Shown here: piece by piece, positions 58,301 to 58,943 of the stretch | Numbering within the stretch: the stretch's first letter is position 1 | Layout of the letters: each line of letters begins with the position of its first letter | DNA from: Meandrina meandrites | Lineage: Eukaryota > Cnidaria > Anthozoa > Scleractinia > Meandrinidae | Length of the DNA stretch: 64,000 nt | NCBI GenBank assembly: GCA_963693305.1 | Contig: OY855912.1 | Coordinates: 9,713,001 to 9,777,000 of the forward strand | Direction of reading: 5' to 3' | Position numbers and translations under genes: made by a program | The notes under the pieces: generated by a model | What the model saw: the letters and a program-made list of their open reading frames with translations, nothing else | What the model was told of the DNA's origin: nothing | Database searches by the model: none

Positions 58301-58468
58301 TTTTAAATACCATTGCGTCCAGCGGCTGACCTGCGGCCAAACCCTGCTCCAGGGAATGTATCACCACCCTGCAAACGGCACAAAATCCAAACTAAATATC
58401 CAACGATCATTTATAGCAATGTTGATCGCTTCTATCTATAACCATCTCGCATTTCTTACCTTTCTCAT
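1914..58468 (-). CDS. FBF1: FBF1-like gene (Fas-binding factor 1), whole coding span, 26 exons found
   Basis: FBF1 is a centriolar transition-fibre protein that works at the base of cilia, with a disordered acidic N-terminal half and a C-terminal coiled coil. Seen here on the minus strand: short acidic exons with [18 protein letters not shown] and [14 protein letters not shown] motifs, a [10 protein letters not shown] motif, a Pro/Gln-rich exon, then several hundred residues of heptad-like Glu/Arg/Gln-rich coiled coil, and a terminal [15 protein letters not shown] motif typical of the FBF1 C-terminus. Except at two junctions, flanking intron phases agree, which supports one continuous gene of about 1,500 codons, longer than the roughly 1,150 of vertebrates. 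Introns range from about 90 bp to 33.7 kb. Unresolved points are the start codon, the end of exon 8 and the join of exons 25 and 26. The individual exons are listed separately. Confidence 0.85.
2127..3147. mobile_element. Long inverted-repeat element with CCCGAAAAC subterminal repeats
   Basis: The ends are inverted copies (cctggcgtgcgtttctcaaa at 2,127 and its complement ending at 3,147). Inside both ends run many CCCGAAAA/TTTTCGGG motifs in both orientations. Total about 1.02 kb; no transposase seen, so non-autonomous. It lies in the FBF1 intron between exons 25 and 26. Confidence 0.7.
3180..3861. repeat. Large foldback (hairpin) repeat
   Basis: Two arms of about 340 bp are inverted imperfect copies around a centre at about 3,520 (ttaaatttacgaaaatttaa). 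The ends read ttaaggtggctc and gagccaccttaa. Shared internal blocks include aaaatctgcacatgg and cccattttttatta with their complements. Confidence 0.8.
4103..4338 (-). CDS. Candidate exon with one membrane segment, unassigned
   Basis: On the minus strand an open stretch of 78 codons lies between a good acceptor (gttgttgcccag) and donor (AAAG|gtaatg). It reads [10 protein letters not shown], then a hydrophobic segment [18 protein letters not shown], then Ser/Thr/Pro-rich sequence and [14 protein letters not shown]. This looks like a type II membrane anchor. I cannot identify the gene; partner exons were not found, and the following open stretch (3,881-4,060) does not match in phase. Confidence 0.3.
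5671..5865 (+). CDS. Candidate exon, unassigned, plus strand
   Basis: Exactly 65 codons in phase 0-0 between tgtttcag and CTCTG|gtcagt: [20 protein letters not shown] then [20 protein letters not shown] and [16 protein letters not shown]. The composition is protein-like. I do not recognise the family. No neighbouring plus-strand exon is evident, so it may be part of a nested gene or a relic. Confidence 0.3.
6218..6363. mobile_element. Short inverted-repeat (MITE-like) element
   Basis: Arms of about 57 bp (ataacaccttgctggagggc ... and complement) with a 30-bp spacer. It sits just downstream of FBF1 exon 25. Confidence 0.7.
6453..6567 (-). CDS. FBF1: FBF1 exon 25 (3' boundary uncertain)
   Basis: Begins [17 protein letters not shown], matching the FBF1 xLAxAxxRLxLxK segment. 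The remainder ([11 protein letters not shown]) does not look like coiled coil, and the donor used here (CAG|gtaaag) leaves one base, which conflicts with the phase-0 start of exon 26. An earlier donor (GCAGT|gtgagg) or a missing exon between 2,022 and 6,452 is likely. Confidence 0.6.
7068..7205 (-). CDS. FBF1: FBF1 exon 24, coiled coil
   Basis: Forty-six codons in phase 0-0: [20 protein letters not shown] then [20 protein letters not shown]. Matches the (E)GExALxxAxxVxAE pattern near the FBF1 C-terminus. Acceptor tcccag, donor gtatcg. Confidence 0.85.
7366..7433. repeat. Tandem repeat of tctatcattt (10 bp)
   Basis: About six units of tatcattt(t/c) directly before the inverted-repeat element. 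Confidence 0.8.
7434..7704. mobile_element. Inverted-repeat element, CATCCTCGGAGACC family
   Basis: Ends catcctcggagaccgaag and gggtctccgaggatg, with a second inner inverted pair (gtcggggcgaaacgaa). Related ends occur at 25,437-25,622 and related internal sequence at about 17,575-17,720. Inserted in an FBF1 intron. Confidence 0.7.
7810..8028 (-). CDS. FBF1: FBF1 exon 23, coiled coil
   Basis: Seventy-three codons in phase 0-0, Glu/Arg-rich ([20 protein letters not shown]). Acceptor catttag, donor gtaagt. Confidence 0.85.
8440..8598 (-). CDS. FBF1: FBF1 exon 22, coiled coil
   Basis: Fifty-three codons in phase 0-0 ([33 protein letters not shown]). Acceptor cttttcag, donor gtaaaa. Confidence 0.85.
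9536..9699 (-). CDS. FBF1: FBF1 exon 21, coiled coil
   Basis: Encodes [20 protein letters not shown] and on to [10 protein letters not shown]; acceptor ctttacag, donor gtgagt. The LVxKMExxxREQ block is conserved among FBF1 proteins. Confidence 0.85.
10126..10643 (-). CDS. FBF1: FBF1 exon 20, coiled coil, GC donor
   Basis: About 172 codons of continuous coiled coil ([18 protein letters not shown] onward to [20 protein letters not shown]). The only splice donor giving the phase needed by exon 21 is CAAG|gcaagt, a GC-AG intron with an otherwise perfect consensus. The joined reading is [11 protein letters not shown]. Confidence 0.85.
10983..11037. repeat. Perfect hairpin
   Basis: Arms of 24 bp (attacaaatactgaaacttt...) around a loop of 7 bp, within the FBF1 intron between exons 19 and 20. 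Confidence 0.85.
11132..11232 (-). CDS. FBF1: FBF1 exon 19, coiled coil
   Basis: Encodes [20 protein letters not shown] then [13 protein letters not shown]. Acceptor ttctag, donor gtaagg; the split Lys codon joins exon 20. Confidence 0.85.
11705..12566 (-). CDS. FBF1: FBF1 exon 18, Pro/Gln-rich then start of the coiled coil
   Basis: The largest exon, about 287 codons. The first two thirds are low-complexity Pro/Gln/Ser (for example [20 protein letters not shown]). From about 11,925 down it changes sharply to heptad-like coiled coil ([20 protein letters not shown] and [20 protein letters not shown]). Donor AAG|gtggga in phase 0. The upstream intron is made of GATT/GATC/AGTC/GGTC microsatellites. 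Confidence 0.85.
12573..12783. repeat. Compound microsatellite filling an FBF1 intron
   Basis: Successive arrays of TCAA, GATC, AGTC and GGTC units, starting only 7 bp from the exon 18 acceptor. On the transcribed strand the TTGA/GATT array takes the place of the polypyrimidine tract. Confidence 0.85.
13023..13170 (-). CDS. FBF1: FBF1 exon 17
   Basis: Encodes [20 protein letters not shown] then [17 protein letters not shown]. The acceptor (ccctacag) is preceded by a 20-base pure C run on the coding strand. It ends with two bases of a codon completed by exon 18. Confidence 0.8.
13277..13426 (-). CDS. FBF1: FBF1 exon 16, DWLGL motif
   Basis: Encodes [20 protein letters not shown] and ends SKKDSPSTQ. 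The DWLGL element followed by acidic residues is characteristic of FBF1. Acceptor gtttacag, donor gtataa. Confidence 0.85.
14008..14087 (+). repeat. tRNA-like sequence (pseudogene or SINE head)
   Basis: Contains a good A box (AGCTCAGTCGGTAGAGCA) and an anticodon-arm-like stretch, but the B-box region (gatcgtatccc) and acceptor ends do not fit a functional tRNA. Confidence 0.45.
14284..14579. mobile_element. Inverted-repeat MITE with GCATAA internal repeats
   Basis: Ends aggctggttttcactagcgc and its complement; inside are many (g/a)cataa(g) units on the left and ttatgc units on the right, so nearly the whole element can fold. About 296 bp. Confidence 0.8.
14994..15382. mobile_element. Inverted-repeat MITE (AAAGGGGCACTGTCACGG ends)
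   Basis: Terminal inverted repeats of about 18 bp, total about 389 bp, with an internal hairpin of tgaaaaagtcagcctga type at 15,165-15,195. It lies just 3' of GPCR copy 1. Confidence 0.8.
15431..16350 (-). pseudogene. GPCR copy 1, frameshifted by a 13-bp deletion in TM2
   Basis: A rhodopsin-type receptor of the array with the usual start [13 protein letters not shown]1, TM3 DRF, TM6 CYLP and TM7 NPVIY. In the TM2 segment (about 16,160) the sequence reads gacagcaatgtc where intact copies read gacagcaagactcaggagcaatgtc. The missing 13 bp lie between two AGCA copies, so this is a microhomology deletion. Everything downstream remains open for over 200 codons, so the break is recent or the only one. 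The product would lose everything after TM1. A conserved core in the TM3/ICL2 region is intact. Confidence 0.85.
16490..16555 (-). promoter_or_regulatory. Conserved upstream block of GPCR copy 1
   Basis: The block tcatgatgtgtgctgtcaaa, followed by an AT-rich tatatatgg stretch, lies about 150-200 bp upstream of this start codon. It recurs at 19,341-19,400 (copy 2), 25,165-25,225 (copy 4, diverged) and 33,597-33,645 (copy 7). A core-promoter role is inference from position and repetition alone; common ancestry of the duplicated units could also explain it. Confidence 0.35.
18146..19099 (-). CDS. GPCR copy 2, intact class A receptor (317 aa)
   Basis: A single-exon seven-helix receptor that would sit in the plasma membrane and couple to G proteins. 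Visible landmarks: LAVSD with Asp73 (2.50) in TM2, Cys99 at the top of TM3, DRF instead of DRY at 126-128, Trp154 in TM4, a very short second extracellular loop without Cys, no proline in TM5, CYLP 242-245 in place of CWxP, and NPVIY 280-284 in TM7. The short ECL2 and missing TM5 proline recall melanocortin-type receptors of the MECA group; the ligand is unknown. There is no signal peptide. The tail is seven residues longer than in the other copies. The start was chosen because all copies share the MKKSSCELL opening. Confidence 0.85.
   Translation of the reverse strand: MKKSSCELLLQSYPKISEFEEDLRSTFIANSVFNNFLCYTAIMLNIVTIHAIRKTSSLPKTLKTLLLSLAVSDVGVGLVVQPFYTAFLITWIQGNSPSCNTSVAFSIITTSFCVASFFGVVAVSVDRFLAIHLHLRYQELVTHKRVVAVVISIWVLSVFIPLMALWVPFDIYSLIKFILGVAFLVLTTMVYIRIYLAVRRHKNQIQVLQVQHVAQNGEMTNFASLIKSAVGIFYVYLVFLACYLPYLISVAVFKIYGPSIALKKFWLFSLTLVYLNSSLNPVIYCWKVRHIRHAIMDILLNMPWLRNRASHLSWGWP
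19678..19748. repeat. Recurrent upstream block of the GPCR units (example copy)
   Basis: A block beginning tatgttaatcgaggtccacc and continuing with gtgccatgtgacgcc recurs at about 16,846, 27,172, 30,905, 31,880, 33,955, 38,634, 38,820, 39,112, 45,740, 46,000 and 46,615. It sits 0.5-2.2 kb upstream of receptor starts and marks the unit of duplication. No open frame is shared. Confidence 0.55.
21806..22092. repeat. Foldback element
   Basis: Left arm cacctaattgcaataacg... and right arm ...cgttattgcaattaggtg are inverted copies of about 80 bp around an AT-rich centre. Confidence 0.75.
22131..22440. repeat. Tandem duplication (unit about 155 bp)
   Basis: Two diverged copies beginning gaacaacagttgaaat and including gcgtgggacagac; the second starts near 22,296. 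The same sequence is part of the 3' flank of other receptor units. Confidence 0.65.
23716..23985 (-). pseudogene. GPCR fragment (TM5-TM6 remnant)
   Basis: Contains the TM5/ICL3 segment [20 protein letters not shown] and scraps of TM6-TM7 in shifted frames. Its 5' side abuts the conserved 3' flank of copy 4 (the tttatcaacaacgacaac block), so the N-terminal two thirds were deleted. A decayed member of the array. Confidence 0.75.
24013..24948 (-). CDS. GPCR copy 4, intact class A receptor (311 aa)
   Basis: Full-length receptor with the family landmarks ([18 protein letters not shown] in TM2, [12 protein letters not shown] at the TM3 end, IWVLSV in TM4, [14 protein letters not shown] in TM6, NPVIYCWK in TM7). 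Starts [14 protein letters not shown], with a potential N-glycosylation site (Asn3-Ser-Ser) that the MKKSS copies lack. Differs from its paralogues mainly at the TM2 end, ECL1 and the top of TM3 ([14 protein letters not shown]). Orphan receptor; ligand unknown. Confidence 0.85.
   Translation of the reverse strand: MKNSSCELLLHGYPTVSEVEDLRSTLITNCVFNNFLCYTAIMLNIVTIQAIRKTSSLSKALKTLLLSLAVSDVGVGLFVQPFYTSLLVKWLHQNNLGCNRYAFVIISSSFSLASFSGIVAVSVDRFLALHLHLRYQELVTHKRVVAVVISIWVLSVFFPLMALWVLPDVYSLMTFILGILGFVLTTMIYIRIYLTVRRHKNQIQALQVQRVAENGDVANFASVVKSAVGIFYVYLVFLICYLPFLVCLVAIEVNGPSIPLKRVFLFSLTLIFLNSSLNPVIYCWKMRHIRHAIMNILRNMSWLSNRASHLS
25437..25622. mobile_element. Inverted-repeat element, CGGAGACCC family
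   Basis: Ends catcgtcggagacccagtgg and complement-like gggtctctgaggatg; inner arms of agaaaagtcaagaacgaaaa meet at a central ggagctcc palindrome, so nearly all of it folds. Confidence 0.7.
26171..26360. mobile_element. Inverted-repeat element (GCCTGTTCCAG ends)
   Basis: Ends gcctgttccagacg and cgactggaacaggc; about 190 bp, non-coding. Confidence 0.65.
26773..27129. mobile_element. Inverted-repeat element (TTAGGTAGCGTTCC ends)
   Basis: Ends ggtagcgttccttttaacca and complement of ggtagtgttccttttaatca; about 355 bp, non-coding. Confidence 0.7.
29050..29982 (-). CDS. GPCR copy 5, intact class A receptor (310 aa)
   Basis: Full-length, closest to copy 2 in the variable segment ([17 protein letters not shown]). 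Two substitutions stand out in the otherwise fixed core: [14 protein letters not shown], with Ala for Val before DRF and Val for Leu in ICL2. TM7 ends [16 protein letters not shown]. Its upstream 1 kb is duplicated upstream of copy 9. Orphan receptor. Confidence 0.85.
   Translation of the reverse strand: MKKSSCELLLQSYPKISEVEDLRSTFITNCVFNNFFCYTAIMLNIVTIHAMRKTSSLPKTLKALLLSLAVSDVGVGLFVQPFYTAFLITWLQGNSPGCHTNMVFSIFTTSLCVASFSGVAAVSADRFLAIHVHLRYQELVTHKRVVAVVISIWVLSVFIPLMALWVPFDIYSLIKSILGVVCLLLTTVVYIRIYFAVRRHKNQIQVLQVQHVAQNGDMTNFASLIKSAVGTFYVYIVYLACYLPYFISLAAFKIYGPSIALKKFWLFSFTFVCLNSSLNPVIYCWKLTYVRHAIMDILQNMSWLRNRASR
29983..32107. repeat. Segmental duplicate A upstream of GPCR copy 5
   Basis: The interval from about 30,013 to 30,990, and again about 31,684-32,400, matches 44,655-45,510 and 45,845-46,470 in the same order (for example gaggaacgccaaatgacag at 31,688 and 45,845). 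The copies differ by about 0.7 kb of extra DNA here that contains the inverted-repeat element at 31,448-31,680, and by another element in copy B. Confidence 0.7.
31448..31680. mobile_element. Inverted-repeat element
   Basis: Arms of about 50 bp (gcttaagcacaggcgttttt, gccacggacggcagccggaa and complements). Present in segmental duplicate A but not in B. Confidence 0.75.
32108..32246 (-). pseudogene. GPCR N-terminal fragment (copy 6)
   Basis: Starts [20 protein letters not shown] and continues into TM1, where a small deletion shifts the frame; [12 protein letters not shown] is then readable in another frame before homology stops. A similar truncated copy lies at 46,222-46,363 with the same flanking DNA including a poly-G run. 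Confidence 0.8.
32481..33365 (-). CDS. GPCR copy 7, open but lacking helix 8 and the C-terminal tail (294 aa)
   Basis: The frame is intact from [15 protein letters not shown] to NPVIYC in TM7, then ends in an unrelated [10 protein letters not shown]. Comparison with the 3' side of copy 8 shows that about 160 bp were lost, joining the 3'-flank sequence (cttgca) to the codons just after NPVIYC (acagtatattacaggg). Helix 8 and the basic C-terminal tail, usually needed for trafficking and arrestin or G-protein contact, are missing. It could be a pseudogene or a truncated receptor. Confidence 0.8.
   Translation of the reverse strand: MKKSSCELLLQYYPQISEVDDLRSTYIASCVFNNFLCYTTVMLNIVTIHAMRKTSSLPKTLKTLLLSLAVSDVGVGLLGQPLYTLILANGLQQKNPNCKTYMAFDIMISLFSIASFFGIVAISVDRFLALHLHLRYQELVTYKRVVAVVISIWVLSVFFPLTVLWVPYDIYSLIDFILGVPFLILITIVYIKIYFVVRRHKNQIQVLQVQQVTQNGEIAHFASLIKSAVGIFYVYLVFLACYLPYFISVAAIEIYGPSTGLKKFWLFSFTLVYLNSSLNPVIYCCKSMFNIIIE
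34350..34670. mobile_element. hAT-like non-autonomous element with 8-bp target duplication
   Basis: About 85-bp terminal inverted repeats (start cattctcgtccccacagccc) and an 8-bp direct repeat cagcgggt on both sides (34,342-34,349, 34,671-34,678). Paralogous empty sites at about 17,083 and 20,269 read agcgggttg without the insertion. Eight-base duplications are typical of hAT transposons. Confidence 0.8.
35401..36725. mobile_element. DNA element with terminal inverted repeats of about 205 bp
   Basis: Left end caagcatcaagagtttcgcg, right end its complement; homology of the arms runs about 205 bp (to about 35,605 and from about 36,527). The middle 0.9 kb is AT-rich without a transposase. The related flank at 28,710 (cgaatagaactt) is uninterrupted, so the insertion split cgaata|tagaact, probably at TA. 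Confidence 0.8.
37052..37984 (-). CDS. GPCR copy 8, intact class A receptor (310 aa)
   Basis: Full-length with all family landmarks. Its N-terminus is the most diverged ([20 protein letters not shown]) and its variable segment is distinct ([20 protein letters not shown]), containing an N-I-S sequon in ECL1. TM4 reads [17 protein letters not shown]. Upstream (37,985-39,250) lie two or three copies of the recurrent upstream block. Orphan receptor. Confidence 0.85.
   Translation of the reverse strand: MKKSSCEEMLQYRSKISEVEDLRSTLIANCVFNNFLCFTAIMLNIVTIHAIRKTSSLPETLKTLLLSLAVSDVGVGLFVQPFFTSALVMWLRQINISCNNYAIFSLVLNMFCTASFFGVVAVSVDRFLAVHLHLRYQELVTHKRVVAMVISMWALSVFVPLIALWVPFDIYSLIKSILGGVCLLLTTVLYIRIYLAVRRHKNQIQALQVEQVTQNGDMATFGSLIKSAVGIFYVYLVFLACYLPYFISVAAIEIYGPSIALKKFWLFSLTLVFLNSSLNPVIYCWKVRHIRHAIMDILRNMSWLRNRASH
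40246..40484 (-). mobile_element. tRNA-derived SINE, near full length
   Basis: Read on the minus strand it starts GGGAGGCGCGGTGGCCTAAT, with A-box-like and B-box-like (GGTTCGAGCCC) sites, followed by a body (ttgggcaagacactttactc, gtataaatgggtacc) shared with the copies at 54, 55 and 60 kb. Confidence 0.8.
41874..42243. repeat. Tandem duplication (unit about 200 bp)
   Basis: Both copies begin ggaattaaaggccttgaagt and contain gtttgtcgatcgttgttt and cgcactgattttcacgcc; the second copy is about 30 bp shorter. Confidence 0.85.
43316..43393. repeat. AAT trinucleotide microsatellite
   Basis: About 25 units of AAT/TAA with one interruption (actaat), immediately 3' of GPCR copy 9. Confidence 0.95.
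43711..44643 (-). CDS. GPCR copy 9, intact class A receptor (310 aa)
   Basis: Full-length. Shares with copy 7 a glycine-rich TM2/ECL1 segment ([20 protein letters not shown]) that differs from the other copies, so copies 7 and 9 form a subgroup. ICL3 carries [10 protein letters not shown] (Gln for Arg). Ends [20 protein letters not shown]. Orphan receptor, ligand unknown. Confidence 0.85.
   Translation of the reverse strand: MKKSSCELLLQYYPKISEVEDLRWSYIASCVFNNFLCYTAIMLNIVTIHAMRKTSSLPKTLKTLLLSLAVSDVGVGLLGQPLYTLLLANGLQQKNPNCNTYVAFDIMISLFSIASFFGVVAVSVDRFLALHLHLRYQELVTHKRVVAVVISIWMLSVFLALMVLWVSLDIVSLIIFIIGVVSLLLTALVYIKIYFVVQRHKNQIQVLQVQQVAQNGEMASFASLVKSAVGIFYVYLLFLACYLPHFVCLVAIELYGPSIALKRLYLLSYLIVYINSSLNPVIYCWKMRHIRHAIMDILRNMSWLRNRASH
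45522..45721. mobile_element. Inverted-repeat element in segmental duplicate B
   Basis: Ends atagtccgtctgcgaaccag and complement, with arms of about 80 bp; absent from duplicate A, so inserted after the duplication or lost from A. Confidence 0.75.
46222..46363 (-). pseudogene. GPCR N-terminal fragment (copy 10), start codon lost
   Basis: Counterpart of the 32,108-32,246 fragment. The start is mutated (plus strand cttcgttt where functional copies read cttcattt, giving ACG), and stops occur after TM1-like sequence. The flanks match the other fragment for several hundred bases. Confidence 0.75.
47129..47203 (-). CDS. FBF1: FBF1 exon 15, last before the giant intron
   Basis: Encodes [20 protein letters not shown] then PSVQ; acceptor ccttcag, donor CAAG|gtacac. 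It leaves one base of a split codon, which is completed by the two bases starting exon 16, 33.7 kb away, to read [12 protein letters not shown]. Confidence 0.75.
48218..48547 (-). CDS. FBF1: FBF1 exon 14
   Basis: One hundred and ten codons, starting [20 protein letters not shown] and containing [18 protein letters not shown]. The xFQFGGYxPS and RxVRFSDD elements are FBF1-like. Acceptor ttttatag; the donor gtagga was chosen over gtaaag four codons later because only gtagga gives the phase needed by exon 15. Confidence 0.8.
48888..49040. repeat. Minisatellite, unit about 19-20 bp
   Basis: Repeats of cactccggttagcctacta with variants (gcactgcggttagcctac, cacttcggttagcc); six to seven units. Confidence 0.85.
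49085..49157 (+). repeat. tRNA-like sequence
   Basis: A box GGTAGCCTAGTGGATAGCG and B box GGGTTCAAATCC at normal spacing, but the acceptor stem pairs poorly. Most likely a SINE head or tRNA pseudogene inside the inverted-repeat element. Confidence 0.5.
49686..49736 (-). mobile_element. SINE head fragment
   Basis: Only the tRNA-like 5' part (tccagcgcactg...ccaccgcgcctccc) is present, about 140 bp before FBF1 exon 13. Confidence 0.5.
49823..49981 (-). CDS. FBF1: FBF1 exon 13
   Basis: Encodes [17 protein letters not shown] and [19 protein letters not shown]; acceptor cttacag, donor gtatga. Phases match both neighbours. Confidence 0.8.
50371..50540. repeat. AGGC/AGGT microsatellite
   Basis: About six AGGC units followed by some 35 AGGT units, ending 27 bp from FBF1 exon 12 on its donor side. 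Confidence 0.95.
50568..50774 (-). CDS. FBF1: FBF1 exon 12
   Basis: Encodes [20 protein letters not shown] and, near its end, [13 protein letters not shown], so the acidic DxDLPG motif occurs twice. The donor (gtttgt) lies only about 30 bp before a long AGGT/ACCT microsatellite in the downstream intron. Confidence 0.8.
50853..51092 (-). CDS. FBF1: FBF1 exon 11, Pro/Ser-rich
   Basis: Eighty codons of disordered sequence with repeated SPP/TPE/SPPGSP patterns and basic [11 protein letters not shown] at the start. Acceptor ggctag, donor gtaact; phases match exons 10 and 12. Confidence 0.8.
51251..51382 (-). CDS. FBF1: FBF1 exon 10, [14 protein letters not shown] motif
   Basis: Encodes [20 protein letters not shown] followed by a Lys/Pro-rich run. 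The [10 protein letters not shown] block recurs in FBF1 proteins. Acceptor tttacag, donor gtgtgt; both phases fit. Confidence 0.85.
51604..51702 (-). CDS. FBF1: FBF1 exon 9
   Basis: Encodes [20 protein letters not shown] and continues to KKFDFG; acceptor tacacag, donor gtgtgt. The split codon gives [16 protein letters not shown] with exon 10. Confidence 0.8.
52310..52546 (-). CDS. FBF1: FBF1 exon 8 (3' end unresolved)
   Basis: Starts [17 protein letters not shown] after tttccag and continues with Lys/Ser/Thr-rich sequence to about [15 protein letters not shown]. The frame stays open to 52,124, but the last stretch is Asn/Thr-rich and contains an internal repeat of about 70 bp that looks non-coding. 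No GT donor gives the one-base phase required by exon 9; AAG|gtctca and CCA|gtagaa are both in phase 0. A missed exon, a GC donor or a repeat insertion are possible, so the lower boundary given here is approximate. Confidence 0.6.
52547..53670. other. FBF1 intron, nothing notable
   Basis: AT-rich intron between exons 7 and 8. I see no gene or clear repeat element. Confidence 0.5.
53671..53715 (-). CDS. FBF1: FBF1 exon 7
   Basis: Encodes [15 protein letters not shown], exactly 15 codons in phase 0-0 (acceptor attgcag, donor gtgagt). With exon 8 it forms the SEADxxxxxxxxxLDDMxxDLFG motif, one of the most recognisable FBF1 signatures. Confidence 0.85.
54411..55006 (-). mobile_element. SINE (minus) interrupted by another SINE
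   Basis: The tail and body occupy 54,411-54,628 and the tRNA-like head 54,934-55,006; the gap is a second copy in the opposite orientation. Imperfect flanking repeats (aaaacattga...gatataaaaag at about 54,352 and 55,007) look like the target-site duplication of the outer element. Confidence 0.8.
54629..54933 (+). mobile_element. SINE (plus) inserted inside the minus-strand SINE
   Basis: Full-length copy starting with the GGAGGCGCGGTGGCC head and ending after the ctaggctcgtatacagac tail. It is flanked by an exact 12-bp duplication, ccctggccaggg (54,617-54,628 and 54,934-54,945). It interrupts the head of the outer copy, so it is younger. Confidence 0.85.
55099..55177 (-). CDS. FBF1: FBF1 exon 6, acidic
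   Basis: Encodes [20 protein letters not shown] followed by EDDADE; acceptor ctgttag, donor gtgcgt. This acidic stretch is typical of the FBF1 N-terminal region. Downstream the intron carries a nested pair of SINEs. Confidence 0.8.
55623..55654 (-). CDS. FBF1: FBF1 exon 5 (32 bp)
   Basis: A very short basic exon ([11 protein letters not shown] once the split codon is completed) between tttaag and gtatgt. Only the phase fit with exons 4 and 6 makes it convincing. Confidence 0.65.
55747..55808 (-). CDS. FBF1: FBF1 exon 4
   Basis: Acceptor gtttag, donor gtatgt. It encodes [20 protein letters not shown]. The intron upstream (55,809-57,676) contains two SINEs and a small inverted-repeat element. 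Confidence 0.75.
55853..56150 (+). mobile_element. tRNA-derived SINE, diverged copy
   Basis: Same body as the 54.6-kb element (ttgggcaagacactttactc, ctctccacccaggtgtataa). The head contains a G-run (55,861-55,871) and several changes in the A box. Confidence 0.8.
56425..56850 (-). mobile_element. Old SINE split by a small inverted-repeat element
   Basis: Both halves are recognisable (tcaggccagagcttatcctgg at about 56,447; ggctcaaacctggacc at about 56,812) but diverged. The gap at about 56,490-56,716 is a separate element bounded by aaccctccaagtt and its reverse complement. Confidence 0.65.
56490..56716. mobile_element. Inverted-repeat (MITE-like) element inside a SINE
   Basis: About 225 bp with 13-bp terminal inverted repeats (aaccctccaagtt ... 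aacttggagggtt). No coding capacity. It interrupts the SINE at 56,425-56,850. Confidence 0.65.
57130..57440. repeat. GC-rich block in an FBF1 intron
   Basis: Locally GC-rich with many cgc/gcg dinucleotides (cgccgtacgccgctaccgct), unlike its surroundings. Probably a degenerate repeat; I cannot name it. Confidence 0.3.
57677..57736 (-). CDS. FBF1: FBF1 exon 3
   Basis: Flanked by tttcag and gtaagc. It encodes [19 protein letters not shown], resembling the short acidic DDDL-type motif near the FBF1 N-terminus. Phases match both neighbours. Confidence 0.75.
58311..58368 (-). CDS. FBF1: FBF1 exon 2
   Basis: Begins in phase 0 after tttgcag and ends with one base of a split codon before gtattt. It encodes a Gly/Arg-rich stretch beginning [19 protein letters not shown]. 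The split codon joins exon 3 correctly. Confidence 0.7.
58460..58468 (-). CDS. FBF1: FBF1 exon 1 (start codon, Met-Arg-Lys)
   Basis: The ATG at 58,468 opens MRK and is followed by a strong donor (AGAAAG|gtaaga). An in-frame TGA lies upstream at roughly 58,507, so translation cannot start further up within this exon. An additional upstream coding exon cannot be excluded, and the start is therefore provisional. Confidence 0.5.
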
Positions 58469-58765
58469 CCCATCAGAATCTTCAAATTCTTCAACGTGAA
58501 ATCACAGCCGGAAGGTCCGTCATTTTGAAAACGGTTAGTAAACAAACACATACTCTAACATGGTAATCCGCTGAAGATCGCCGTCGCTTGTTATTTCCCG
58601 CGCATTTCGTGATCGATCGATTTCGGTCTTGATTTCGTAGATTTTCGTTACAAACCTTCGTGTATTTCTTTCACCTCCAAAGGTTGCTGCAATTCAGATT
58701 TAATTGTCTCAAGATCGAAAACCTGTGCTGGTATAGTCCTTTCATATTTTTACTGTGGCTGAACC
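58469..58765. promoter_or_regulatory. Candidate bidirectional promoter between FBF1 and RNASEH2C
   Basis: The two start codons point away from each other and are 297 bp apart. The interval has no TATA box that I can place on either side. Head-to-head spacing below 1 kb is the usual definition of a bidirectional promoter; shared regulation is inferred. Confidence 0.55.
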
Positions 58766-58943
58766 ATGGCGTCCGGTAACGTCAGGATATCTCAAGCCGC
58801 AGTTTCAAGCTGCCCAGAGTCTAACCGGGTTCATCTGATGGCATGTGAGATTGATCATGATGGCGAGGCCCCTGTGTCATCTTATTTTGACACATCTCTG
58901 CGAGAAGAGGGGACGAAATCAGGATTACAGAACGGCGAGAAAG
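58766..58943 (+). CDS. RNASEH2C: RNASEH2C exon 1
   Basis: Starts MASGNVRISQ and ends NGEK plus one base of a split codon before gtagat. Contains the conserved CEIxHDGxAPVxxYF segment. Confidence 0.92.
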
